Made by a program: the position numbers and the translations under genes. From positions 1,612,001-1,676,000 of the forward strand of contig NZ_JAFBBJ010000001.1 in NCBI RefSeq assembly GCF_016907085.1: a stretch of 64,000 nucleotides of DNA, read 5' to 3'. Origin of the DNA: Clavibacter michiganensis. GTDB lineage: Bacteria > Actinomycetota > Actinomycetes > Actinomycetales > Microbacteriaceae. Below are positions 8,828-17,068 of this stretch, piece after piece. The notes beneath the pieces are model-generated. The model saw only the letters and a program-made list of their open reading frames with translations. It was not told where the DNA came from and did not search any database. Position 1 is the first letter of the stretch; each line of letters starts with the position of its first letter.

Positions 8828-10605
8828 CCTCCTCGCCCACGACAGCCCCCCTCACCCCTCCCGCTTCTCGCGAAGGCATGCCGGATCCGGTCGCCCGCGT
8901 GCGCGCCGCCTACCGGCACATCTCGGAGGTGGACCGGCCGGAGGCGTGGATCGCGCTCCGCCCGGAGGAGGAGGCCGTCGCCGTCGCGGCCGGCGTCGCG
9001 CGGGCCCTCGCGGAGGAGGGCGCCGACGCCCTGCCGCTCGCGGGTCTCGTGGTCGCCGTCAAGGACAACATCGACGCCGCCGGGTTCCCGACGACCGCGG
9101 CCCTGCCCGTCAGCGCCTACACGCCCGCGGAGAGCGCGACGGTCGTGGCGCGCCTCGAGGCGGCGGGCGCCGTGGTCATCGGCAAGACGAACCTCGACCA
9201 GCTGGCCACCGGGCTCGTGGGGACGCGCAGCCCCTACGGCGAGGTGCGGGGAGCGGCCGATCCGGAGCTCGTGTCCGGCGGATCCAGCTCGGGCTCCGCG
9301 GTCGCGGTGGCGCTCGGGATCGTGGACGCGGCGCTCGGCACCGACACCGCCGGGTCCGGGCGCGTGCCCGCCGCCTACAACCGGCTGGTCGGGATCAAGC
9401 CCACCCTCGGCCTCCTGCCCGCCCGCGGCGTCGTGCCGGCCGCGCCCTCCTACGACACCGTGACGGTGTTCGCGCGCACCCTCGGCCTGGCCGAGCGCGT
9501 GGCCGGGGTGATGGCCGGCGTCGACGACGCGGATCCGGCCAGCCGCCCCTGGCCCGCCGACGCCCCGCTCAGCGCGGCCCCCGCCCTCCGTCTCGCCGTG
9601 CCGGGCGACGCGGACCTCACGCCCATGTCGCCGGCGTGGCGGGGGGCCTTCGAGCGGACGGTGGCGATGCTCGCCGACGCCGGCGTGGAGATCGTCGAGG
9701 TCGACATCTCCCCGCTGCTCGCGGCCGCCGCCCTCCTCTACGACGGCGCCCTCGTCGCCGAGCGCACCCAGGCCGTCGGGCACCTGCTCGCCGGCTCGCC
9801 CGAGGGCGCGGATCCGTCGGTCGCGCGCATCATCGGATCCGGCGCCGCGAAGACGGCCGTCGAGCTCGTCGGCGACCAGCAGGCCCTCCGCCGCCACCGG
9901 TTGGATGCCCGGCGCATCCTCGACGGCGTGGACGCGCTCCTGCTGCCCACGGCCCCCGGGCACCCGTCGCGGGCCGAGGTCGCGGCGGATCCGATCGGCG
10001 TGAACTCCTGGGTCGGCACCTACACGAACTTCGTGAACCTCCTCGACCTGGCCGCGATCGCGGTGCCCGGGCCCGACGCCGACGGCCGGCCCTTCGGCGT
10101 GACCCTGGTCGGCCCGGCGTTCTCGGACGCCGCGCTCGTCGATGCCGCGGACCGGCTGCAGCGCGCGATCGGCACGGCCAGCGGCGAGACGCGCACGCCC
10201 GCGGCGTCCTGGGGACCCGCCGCCACGCCGATCGCCGTGTTCGGCGCGCACATGGCGGGGCAGCCGCTCAACGGGCAGCTCACCGGCCTCGGGGCCCGGC
10301 TGCTCGGCGACGCGGTCACCGCGCCCGCCTACCGCCTCCACGCGCTCGACACCGTGCCGCCCAAGCCGGGGCTCGTCGCGACGGAGTCGGGCGGCGCGTC
10401 CATCACCGGGGAGCTGTGGGCGATCCCGTCGGGCCGCGTGGGCGACTTCGTCGCGCAGCTCGCCCGCCCCATGGTGGTCGGCAAGGTGGCGCTCGCGGAC
10501 GGGTCGGAGGTGCTCGGCTTCCTCTGCGAGCCCCCGGCGCTCGCGGGCGCCGAGGACATCACCGCTCGCGGCTCCTGGCGGGCGCACCTCGGCGCCGGCG
10601 GCTGA
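8824..10605 (+). CDS. atzF: Allophanate hydrolase
   Basis: A 593-residue amidase-signature enzyme with the catalytic triad environment visible: VVAVKDNID (Lys), SGGSSSGSAVAVALG (Ser-cisSer region) and GTDTAGSGRVPA. The C-terminal 125 residues (from about VFGAHMAGQPLNGQL to the end) match the extra domain of allophanate hydrolases, which handles decarboxylation of the intermediate. The product is two ammonia and two CO2 per allophanate. The start ATG 8824 overlaps the uca stop (ATGA), so translation is probably coupled. The domain composition separates it from Glu-tRNA amidotransferase subunit A. Confidence 0.92.
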   Translation: MTSSPTTAPLTPPASREGMPDPVARVRAAYRHISEVDRPEAWIALRPEEEAVAVAAGVARALAEEGADALPLAGLVVAVKDNIDAAGFPTTAALPVSAYTPAESATVVARLEAAGAVVIGKTNLDQLATGLVGTRSPYGEVRGAADPELVSGGSSSGSAVAVALGIVDAALGTDTAGSGRVPAAYNRLVGIKPTLGLLPARGVVPAAPSYDTVTVFARTLGLAERVAGVMAGVDDADPASRPWPADAPLSAAPALRLAVPGDADLTPMSPAWRGAFERTVAMLADAGVEIVEVDISPLLAAAALLYDGALVAERTQAVGHLLAGSPEGADPSVARIIGSGAAKTAVELVGDQQALRRHRLDARRILDGVDALLLPTAPGHPSRAEVAADPIGVNSWVGTYTNFVNLLDLAAIAVPGPDADGRPFGVTLVGPAFSDAALVDAADRLQRAIGTASGETRTPAASWGPAATPIAVFGAHMAGQPLNGQLTGLGARLLGDAVTAPAYRLHALDTVPPKPGLVATESGGASITGELWAIPSGRVGDFVAQLARPMVVGKVALADGSEVLGFLCEPPALAGAEDITARGSWRAHLGAGG

Positions 10606-10612
10606 CCCGGGC

Positions 10613-10629
10613 GGGACCACGTGGGTCCC
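10613..10629 (+). terminator. Short hairpin after the urea genes
   Basis: GGGACC / GGTCCC with a 5-nt loop, 8 nt after the allophanate hydrolase stop. The stem is short and there is no T-run, so this is a weak terminator candidate. Confidence 0.35.
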
Positions 10630-10650
10630 CGGCGGGCATGTGGAACTTTC

Positions 10651-10665
10651 TGAGAACGGTTCTCG
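10651..10665. promoter_or_regulatory. Zur-like palindromic operator
   Basis: TGAGAACGGTTCTCG is a 7-1-7 inverted repeat with six perfectly paired inner positions (GAGAAC/GTTCTC). Actinobacterial Zur boxes have the same layout (TGA-N-AA-N3-TT-N-TCA type). It occupies the -35/spacer zone of the -10 element TATCCT at 10675-10680, where a repressor would block RNA polymerase. It precedes a complete family-5 ABC importer, which suggests metal- or metallophore-linked control. The assignment to Zur is by resemblance only. Confidence 0.55.
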
Positions 10666-10674
10666 ATAAGCGGC

Positions 10675-10680
10675 TATCCT
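10675..10680 (+). promoter_or_regulatory. -10 element of the family-5 ABC operon
   Basis: TATCCT lies 54 nt before the binding-protein start and 9 nt after the Zur-like palindrome. A leader of about 48 nt carries the GGAGGA ribosome-binding site at 10725-10730. Confidence 0.5.
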
Positions 10681-10734
10681 GCGTCTCGATCCGCGCCGTC
10701 GCGCGGATCCCCACGCAGCCGCACGGAGGATCCC

Positions 10735-12264
10735 ATGACCACGCTCCCCAGGAGGCACCCCGCGATCGTCGCGGCGCTGCTCGCCCTCACGATCACGGCG
10801 GGAGCATCCGGATGCGCGCCGTCCTCCGGCGCTCCCGCGGAGGCCGCCGCGTCCGGCGGCACGCTCCGGGCGGCCTTCCCCGGCGGCGGCGCCTCCGAGA
10901 CGCTCGACTACCTGGTCGGCCCGACCGCGCTCGACTACGTCCGCGCGCGGCTGGTGCACGCGCCGTTCTGCGAGCTCGACGCGTCGGCTCCGGACGGCGT
11001 CGCCTACGGCGCCCTCTCCTCCATCGACGTGAGCCCCGACCTCTCCTCCTACACGCTGCACGTGCGACCCGACGTGCCGTTCACCGACGGATCCACGCTC
11101 ACCGCCGCGGACGTCATCTACTCGCTCCGCGCTCCCGGGCTGCTGCACGGCCTGCCCTTCACGCAGATCGTCGCGCGCGACCTCGACGTGGACGCCGCCA
11201 CGGCCGTCGACGACCTCACCGTCACGCTGCCGACGCGCCACCCGGTCGCCGACGGGCGCCAGCTCATCTGCCAGAGCATGCTCGCCATCAAGGACGGCAC
11301 CACGGAGTTCACCGAGACCACGCCGTCCTCGGGGCCGTTCACCGTCAGCGGGTTCGAACCCGGGCAGAGCACGGTCCTCACCCGGAACCCGACGTTCTAC
11401 GGCACCGCCCTCGGCACCGGACCGACGCTCGACTCCATCGAGCTGCTGTCCATCTCCGACCAGACCGCCCGCGAGGATGCCCTGCGCCAGGGTCAGGTCG
11501 ACTACGCGAGCGGGCTCGCCCCGGCGCAGGCGCAGGAGCTCACGGGAGCGTCCGGGATCACCGTCTCCACCAGCGAGCTGCCGTACGCCTCCTCGCTGCA
11601 GTTCCTGATGAACCCGGCCTTCGCGCCCTTCGCCGACGAGCGCGTGCGAGAGGCGTTCAAGCTCGCGATCGACCGCCAGCAGATCGTCGACACCGTCTAC
11701 TTCGGCCACGCGTTCGCGGGAGACGACGTGCCCGGGCTCGGCTTCCCGAGCTACGACACGAGCCTGCCCGCGCGCGAGCACGACCCGGATCGGGCGAAGG
11801 CGCTGCTCGCGGAGGCCGGCCAGAGCGGCATGAAGGTGACGCTCACGGCGGGCCCGGAGCTGCCCGGCATGGTCGAGACCGCCACGCTCGTCGTGCAGGA
11901 CCTCCGCGCGATCGGCGTGGACGCGACCCTCTCCGAGCTGCCGGCCGGCCAGCTCTACGCCGACTACGCCGCGTACCAGCAGCTGCCGTTCGCGGCCGGG
12001 TACACGCCGCCGGCGCTCTTCGAGCCGAACCACGTGCCCGGAGCGCTGCCCGAGGCGGACGCCCTCGTCGCCGAGGCGCGCAGCGCCGCCACACCGGAGG
12101 CCCGGCTCGCCGCGTCGCACCAGGCGCAGCAGATCCTCTGGGCGAAGGGCTACACGCTCGCGCCGGTGTTCGTGCCGTCGATCAGCGCGCAGTCCGACGG
12201 CGTCGCCGGCGTGCGCGAGCTGCAGTTCCCCGACCTGTCGCGGGCGACGGTCGCGGCGCGGTGA
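10735..12264 (+). CDS. Family-5 solute-binding lipoprotein of an ABC importer
   Basis: A 509-residue protein with a lipoprotein signal (RR near the N-terminus, hydrophobic core, lipobox GASGC, Cys about 27). The mature part is a family-5 solute-binding protein: VRPDVPFTDGSTLTAADVIYSLR is the usual N-lobe signature region, and a NPTFYG segment follows later. This family binds peptides, nickel or metal-chelator complexes. ATG 10735 has a clear GGAGGA 4 nt upstream. It starts a four-gene operon with 4-nt overlaps throughout. The Zur-like box suggests a metal or metallophore ligand, but a peptide ligand cannot be excluded. Confidence 0.88.
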   Translation: MTTLPRRHPAIVAALLALTITAGASGCAPSSGAPAEAAASGGTLRAAFPGGGASETLDYLVGPTALDYVRARLVHAPFCELDASAPDGVAYGALSSIDVSPDLSSYTLHVRPDVPFTDGSTLTAADVIYSLRAPGLLHGLPFTQIVARDLDVDAATAVDDLTVTLPTRHPVADGRQLICQSMLAIKDGTTEFTETTPSSGPFTVSGFEPGQSTVLTRNPTFYGTALGTGPTLDSIELLSISDQTAREDALRQGQVDYASGLAPAQAQELTGASGITVSTSELPYASSLQFLMNPAFAPFADERVREAFKLAIDRQQIVDTVYFGHAFAGDDVPGLGFPSYDTSLPAREHDPDRAKALLAEAGQSGMKVTLTAGPELPGMVETATLVVQDLRAIGVDATLSELPAGQLYADYAAYQQLPFAAGYTPPALFEPNHVPGALPEADALVAEARSAATPEARLAASHQAQQILWAKGYTLAPVFVPSISAQSDGVAGVRELQFPDLSRATVAAR

Positions 12265-13235
12265 GCTCCGCGGCGCCGCTCGGCCGGTGGATCGCCGGAC
12301 GGTGCGGCGCCGCGCTCGTGACCCTCGTGGCGCTCTCGGTCGTCGTGTTCGCGAGCGCGGACGCGCTCCCGGGGGACGCCTCGGGCGCGCTCGCGGGCAC
12401 CGGCGCGACCGCGGCGGAGCGCGCCGCCCTGCGGACGGACCTGGGTCTCGACCGCCCGGTGGCGGAGAGGTACCTGACCTGGGCCGCCGGGGCCCTGCAC
12501 GGCGACCTCGGCCGCTCGCTCGTCTCCGGCCGCGAGATCGCGCCGGTCATCGTCGGGCGCCTCGCCGACACGCTCACCATCACGGCCCTCGCGGTCGCGG
12601 TGATCGCCGTGGCCGCGACCGGCCTCGGCCTCGCGTCGGGCATGCGGGAGGACAGCGCGGCCGACCGGCTGCTCACCTCCCTGACGGTCGTCATGATGGC
12701 GACGCCGGAGTTCCTCGTCGCCACCGCGCTCCTCGTGCTCCTCACCTCCCTCGTGCCGGTGTTCCCGGCGGTCGCGCTCGTGCCGCTGGGCGACGGCGCG
12801 TGGCAGCACCCGGAGGTGCTCGTGCTGCCGATCGCGACGCTCGCCCTCGCCGGTGCGGGCCCGGCCGCGCGCATGCTGCGCGCGGCCGTCGTCGACGTGA
12901 TGCGCGCGCCGTTCGTCGAGCACGCGCGGCTCAACGGGATCCGCGGCCTCCGCCTCGCGCTCGTGCACGTGCTGCCGAACGCGGCGGCACCGGCGCTGCA
13001 GTCGCTCGCGCTGGTGTCCGCGGGGCTGCTCGGCGGCGGGATCGTGGTCGAGACGCTCTTCGGCGTCCCGGGGATCGGCCTGGAGCTGGCGCGCGCGGTG
13101 TCCGCGCGGGACGTGCCGATGGTGCAGGCGGTGGCGCTCGTGCTCGGCGGCACGGCCCTCGCGATCCTGCTGGTCGGCGACGTCGGCGCGGCCCTCCTCC
13201 GACGCCGCCGGGGCGCCGAGCAGGTCCGCGGATGA
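12261..13235 (+). CDS. ABC transporter permease (DppB/NikB-like)
   Basis: 324 residues with about six membrane segments. The N-terminus has the GDASG and DLGLDRPVAERYLTW region typical of DppB-type permeases. The EAA loop is visible as EHARLNGIRGLRLALVHVLP. The start is the GTG at 12261, which overlaps the binding-protein stop (GTGA). With the next two genes it forms the membrane channel of the importer. Confidence 0.88.
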   Translation: MSSAAPLGRWIAGRCGAALVTLVALSVVVFASADALPGDASGALAGTGATAAERAALRTDLGLDRPVAERYLTWAAGALHGDLGRSLVSGREIAPVIVGRLADTLTITALAVAVIAVAATGLGLASGMREDSAADRLLTSLTVVMMATPEFLVATALLVLLTSLVPVFPAVALVPLGDGAWQHPEVLVLPIATLALAGAGPAARMLRAAVVDVMRAPFVEHARLNGIRGLRLALVHVLPNAAAPALQSLALVSAGLLGGGIVVETLFGVPGIGLELARAVSARDVPMVQAVALVLGGTALAILLVGDVGAALLRRRRGAEQVRG

Positions 13236-14056
13236 GCGACGCGCCCGCCGGATCCCGCGCCCGCGACCGCTTCCGGACGCTCGCCCTGGTCCTCGCCGCG
13301 AGCATCGTCGCGGCCGCCCTGCTCGGGCCCCTGCTGCCGCTCGGCTCGCCGGACGAGGTCGTCGGCCGGCCGTTCGCGGGTCCCGACGCCGCGCATCCGC
13401 TCGGCACCGAGCTGCTCGGGCGCGACCTGCTCGCGCGCGTCGCGGCGGGCGGGCGGGGACTCGTGCTCGAGGCCCTCGCCGCGACCCTGGCCGTGAGCGT
13501 CGCGGGACTCGCGCTCGGGATCTGGTCGGGGCTCCGTCCGTCCCGGGTGACCGACGCGGCCGTGCGCGTCGTCGATGCCGTCGCCGCCCTGCCCGCGCTG
13601 CTGGTCCTGCTGGTCCTCGCCGCGGGCGCCCCGGGTCAACCCGCGGCGATCGTCGCCGCCATCGCCCTCGTGAGCGCGCCGTCCTCCGTGCGCGCCATCC
13701 GGCAGCAGACGCGCATCGTCGCGGCGGCCGACCACGTCGTCATCGCCCGGGCGCGCGGCGACGGGATCCGCAGCAGGCTCCGGCACGACATCATCCCCGG
13801 GATCCGGTCCGTGGTCCTGGCGGATGCGGGCCTCCGCTTCATCGCGGCGATCCAGCTCGCCGCGGCGGCCGGGTTCCTCGGGGTCGGCGCCAGCGCGCCC
13901 GCGGCGGACTGGGGGCGGATGGTCCGGGAGGACGTGGTCGGCATCCGCGCGAACCCGCTCGCGACCCTGGTCCCGGCGGGGCTCCTGGTCGCGGTCTCGC
14001 TCGGCGTCACGCTCGCGGTGGACGCGTCCGGCCGGCGGCGCGGGGCGGCCCGATGA
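13232..14056 (+). CDS. ABC transporter permease (DppC/NikC-like)
   Basis: 274 residues and about five or six membrane segments. HPLGTELLGRDLLARVAAG is the conserved DppC-type sequence before the channel domain, and an EAA-type loop follows (ARGDGIRSRLRHDIIPG). ATG 13232 overlaps the previous stop by 4 nt. It partners with the DppB-like permease in a heterodimeric channel. Confidence 0.88.
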   Translation: MSDAPAGSRARDRFRTLALVLAASIVAAALLGPLLPLGSPDEVVGRPFAGPDAAHPLGTELLGRDLLARVAAGGRGLVLEALAATLAVSVAGLALGIWSGLRPSRVTDAAVRVVDAVAALPALLVLLVLAAGAPGQPAAIVAAIALVSAPSSVRAIRQQTRIVAAADHVVIARARGDGIRSRLRHDIIPGIRSVVLADAGLRFIAAIQLAAAAGFLGVGASAPAADWGRMVREDVVGIRANPLATLVPAGLLVAVSLGVTLAVDASGRRRGAAR

Positions 14057-15519
14057 TCCCCGCCGTCGAGGTCAGCGGCCTCACCATCGAGGGCGGGACC
14101 GGCGCGACCGGCGCGACCGACGCGAGCGGCACAGGAGCGGCGCTCCTCCGCGGGATCGACCTCCGCGTCCTGCCCGGCGAGGTCGTCGGGCTCTCCGGGC
14201 CGTCCGGCAGCGGGAAGTCGACCCTCCTGCACGCGCTCCTCGGCCACCTCTCCCCCGGGACCCGGGTCACGGCGGGCACCGTCCGCGTCCACGGCGTGGA
14301 TCCGCTCACCCCGGCCGGCCGCCGCCTCCTCCGCGGACGCGTCGTGGGTCACGTGCCGCAGGACCCGGCGAGCGCCCTCGATCCCGCGCGCACCGCGCTC
14401 CACCACATCCGATCGGCGGCGCGACGGTCCGCCGGCCGCACCGGGCGCGCGGACCTCGGCCGGCTCGCGCTCGAGGCCGCGCACGACGCGCACCTCGACC
14501 CCGCGCTGCTGCGCCGCCGCGGATCCGAGCTCTCGGGCGGCCAGGCGCAGCGCGTGATCCTCGCCGCGCTCCTCGCCGGCCGGCCCGCGGTGGTCCTCCT
14601 CGACGAGCCCACGAGCGCCCTGGACGCCGAGACGGCCGACCTCGTCGCGCGTCACGTCACCCGTCTCCCGTGGCTCCCGACCGTCGTCATCGCCAGCCAC
14701 GATCCCGACGTGCTCGCGCGCACCGGCGGACGCGTCGTCACCCTGCGCGACGGCGCACGGGGACCCGGCCCCGCGCCCGGATCCGCGCCGCTCCCGCCCG
14801 CGCGCGGACCGGCGACCGCCGAGGCGCGGGCGGCTTCCCCCATCCCGACCACCGCATCCGCTCCCGCCGTCGACGTGACCGGCCTCCGCATCCGCTTCGG
14901 CGCGCACCGGGTGGTCGAGGAGGCCTCCCTCCGCATTCCGCCCGGCGGGATCCTCGCGCTCCGCGGCCGATCCGGCTCCGGGAAGACGAGCGTCGGCCGG
15001 GCGATCGCCGGCCTCCTCGTGCCGGAGGCGGGCACGCTCGACGTCGCGGGCACGCGCCTCCCGTGGGCGGGCGACGCTCGGGCCCGGTCCCAGAAGCCGC
15101 TCGTGGGGCTGGTGCTCCAGGACTCCCGCGCCGCCCTGCACCCGGGCGAGACGGTGCGCACCGCGCTCACCCGCGCGGGCCGCGCCGCCGTCCGCCAGGG
15201 CTCCACGCCCGCCGATCCCGCCGAGCTGCTCGCGCGCCTCGGGCTGGATCCGCGCCACCTCGACCGCCGTCCGCACGAGCTGAGCGGCGGTCAGCGCCAG
15301 CGCGTCGCGATCGCCCGGGCGATGGTCGCGGCCCCGACCCTGCTGGTGTGCGACGAGATCACCGCGTCCCTCGACGCCACGGCCGAGCAGATGGTGCTCG
15401 ACGCCCTCGACGAGGCGCGCACGCGCACGGGCGTCGGGATCCTGCTCATCACGCACAGCGCGACGGCGGCCGACCGCGCCCACCGGGTGCTCACGCTCGA
15501 CGCCGGCCGCCTCACCTGA
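14053..15519 (+). CDS. ABC transporter ATP-binding protein with two fused nucleotide-binding domains
   Basis: 488 residues with two complete ATPase domains joined by a Pro/Ala-rich linker (about 235-270). First domain: Walker A GPSGSGKST, signature LSGGQAQRV, Walker B VVLLDEPTSALD. Second domain: Walker A GRSGSGKTS, signature LSGGQRQRV, Walker B LLVCDEITASLD. This replaces the separate D and F ATPases of Dpp/Nik systems. ATG 14053 overlaps the permease stop by 4 nt. It converges on the sulfurtransferase gene 8 nt downstream. Confidence 0.92.
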   Translation: MIPAVEVSGLTIEGGTGATGATDASGTGAALLRGIDLRVLPGEVVGLSGPSGSGKSTLLHALLGHLSPGTRVTAGTVRVHGVDPLTPAGRRLLRGRVVGHVPQDPASALDPARTALHHIRSAARRSAGRTGRADLGRLALEAAHDAHLDPALLRRRGSELSGGQAQRVILAALLAGRPAVVLLDEPTSALDAETADLVARHVTRLPWLPTVVIASHDPDVLARTGGRVVTLRDGARGPGPAPGSAPLPPARGPATAEARAASPIPTTASAPAVDVTGLRIRFGAHRVVEEASLRIPPGGILALRGRSGSGKTSVGRAIAGLLVPEAGTLDVAGTRLPWAGDARARSQKPLVGLVLQDSRAALHPGETVRTALTRAGRAAVRQGSTPADPAELLARLGLDPRHLDRRPHELSGGQRQRVAIARAMVAAPTLLVCDEITASLDATAEQMVLDALDEARTRTGVGILLITHSATAADRAHRVLTLDAGRLT

Positions 15520-15527
15520 CGGGGCCC

Positions 15528-16373
15528 TCAGTCGCCGTCCGGCTCCGCACCCGTCGCCACGGGCTGCTCGGGCCGGTTCGACCACGCCGACCACGAGCCC
15601 GGGTACAGCGCTGCGTCGATGCCCGCGATGGCGAGCGCCGCGATCTCGTGCGCGGCCGTGACGCCCGAGCCGCAGTAGACGCCCACCGGCTCGCCCGGCC
15701 GGATCCCGAGGGCCGCGAACCGCGCGCGCAGCGCGCCCGCGGGCAGGAACGCCCCGTCCGCGGCGAGGTTCCCGGCCGTCGGCGCGCTCACGGCGCCCGG
15801 GATGTGGCCGGCGCGCGGATCCACGGGCTCCACCTCGCCGCGGTACCGCTCGCCCGCGCGCGCGTCGAGGAGCGTCCCGGTGCGCGCGATCTCCGCCGCC
15901 ACGTCCTCGTCGAGGGTGGGCAGCACGCCGCGCGAGAGCGTCACGTCCCCGGGGTCGGTCACGGTGGATCCCGTCGCCAGAGGCAGGCCCGCCGCGACCC
16001 ACGCGGGCAGCGCGCCGTCGAGGATCCGCACATCGTGGAGCCCCGCATCGCGCAGCAGCCACCACGCGCGCGCGGCCGCGGTGTTGCCGCCGCCGTCGTG
16101 CACGACGACGGTGTCGCCCTCCCGGATCCCCCAGCCGCGCGCCGCCCGCTCGAGGTCGGCGGTCGCGGGCAGCGGGTGGCGCCCCTCCTCGGGCGCGCCG
16201 TGGCCGGCCAGCTCCGTGTCGAGGTCGGCGTACACGGCGCCGGGGATGTGCCCGGCCTCGTGCAGCGGCCGGCCGGGAGGGCCGCCGAGCGACCAGCGCA
16301 CGTCGATCACGCGCACGTCGTCGCGGGTCCGGAGGGCGCGGGCGAGCTCGGCGGGCGTGATGAGGATGTCCAT
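15528..16373 (-). CDS. sseA: Two-domain sulfurtransferase (3-mercaptopyruvate type)
   Basis: 281 residues with tandem rhodanese domains. The N-terminal domain is inactive: its loop reads VHDGGGNTAA without cysteine. The C-terminal domain has the active-site loop CGSGVTA (Cys about 234), the form typical of 3-mercaptopyruvate sulfurtransferases rather than the CRKGVTA of thiosulfate enzymes. Conserved DVRWSLGGPPGR and HIPGAVYADLD segments support the call. It transfers sulfane sulfur to thiol or cyanide acceptors in the cytoplasm. It is transcribed leftward and the stop lies 8 nt from the convergent ABC gene. Confidence 0.88.
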   Translation of the reverse strand: MDILITPAELARALRTRDDVRVIDVRWSLGGPPGRPLHEAGHIPGAVYADLDTELAGHGAPEEGRHPLPATADLERAARGWGIREGDTVVVHDGGGNTAAARAWWLLRDAGLHDVRILDGALPAWVAAGLPLATGSTVTDPGDVTLSRGVLPTLDEDVAAEIARTGTLLDARAGERYRGEVEPVDPRAGHIPGAVSAPTAGNLAADGAFLPAGALRARFAALGIRPGEPVGVYCGSGVTAAHEIAALAIAGIDAALYPGSWSAWSNRPEQPVATGAEPDGD

Positions 16374-16401
16374 CCGCCCATGCTCGCAGCGTCGGAGGCG
16401 C

Positions 16402-16935
16402 TCAGCCCAGCGGCTTCTCGAAGCAGACCGAGTTCGTGACCGGGATGTACGGCGGGTACACGTCGATGGGCAGCCACCCCGCGGTCGCGTAGAGCTGGAT
16501 GGCGTCCGGCTGCCGGTCCCCCGTCTGCAGGATCAGCCGGCGCGCGCCGCGCTCCCGCGCCACGCGCTCCAGCTCCGCCATGAGCACGCGGGAGAGGCCC
16601 GTCCCGCGGTGCGCGGGATCCACGACGACCTTCTTCAGCTCGAGCTCGTCGCGGAGGTGCCGGATGACGCCGTGCGCGGCCGCGTCCCGGTCGTCGCCGT
16701 CGAGGACGAGCAGCACGATGGCCTCCACGTCGGCCGGGTCGAACGCGAACGCGACCGCCGCCTTCGCGGGCCAGTCGGGGTCGTCGTCGTGCCGGCCCTC
16801 GTACCGCACGTCCATCTCGGCCTCCATGGCCTGGCGGATCCGCGCCCCGCGCGGGTCGTCCCAGCCGACCACCTCGGTGCGGTAGACCCGTCCGTCGCGC
16901 GCGACGTGCCGCGCCTCGGCCTGCTGCTCGGTCAT
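16402..16935 (-). CDS. GNAT-family N-acetyltransferase
   Basis: 177 residues from ATG 16935, which has a purine-rich GGGAGAGGGAGC directly upstream; a longer form from 16977 lacks such a site. The acetyl-CoA motif A is VVVDPAHRGTGLSRVLMAEL, followed by RRLILQTGDRQPDAIQLYATAGW. The substrate is unknown. It is 28 nt upstream of the sulfurtransferase gene and may be cotranscribed with it. Confidence 0.82.
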   Translation of the reverse strand: MTEQQAEARHVARDGRVYRTEVVGWDDPRGARIRQAMEAEMDVRYEGRHDDDPDWPAKAAVAFAFDPADVEAIVLLVLDGDDRDAAAHGVIRHLRDELELKKVVVDPAHRGTGLSRVLMAELERVARERGARRLILQTGDRQPDAIQLYATAGWLPIDVYPPYIPVTNSVCFEKPLG

Positions 16936-16979
16936 GCTCCCTCTCCCTGTCCGTCCCGGCCGGTGGGGGCGGGGCATGA

Positions 16980-17027
16980 CGACGCCCGCACCGGCATCCG
17001 GGTGGATGCGCGGCGCGGGCGGCGTCG
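16980..17027 (-). terminator. Long GC-rich hairpin downstream of nrdB
   Basis: Nested inverted repeats. The inner hairpin is GCATCC-GGGT-GGATGC (16994-17009) and the outer arms are CGACGC and GCGTCG. It lies 40-90 nt after the nrdB stop, so it probably ends the nrd transcript. There is no T-run. Confidence 0.45.
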
Positions 17028-17068
17028 ATCGTGCGGTGCCGCGGTCTCCCGCGGCGGGTGGTGCGGTC

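Noticed and set aside
8293..12120. Long minus-strand open frame over allophanate hydrolase and the binding protein
   Set aside because: Same reason: both sense-strand proteins are well recognised and the antisense product is low complexity.
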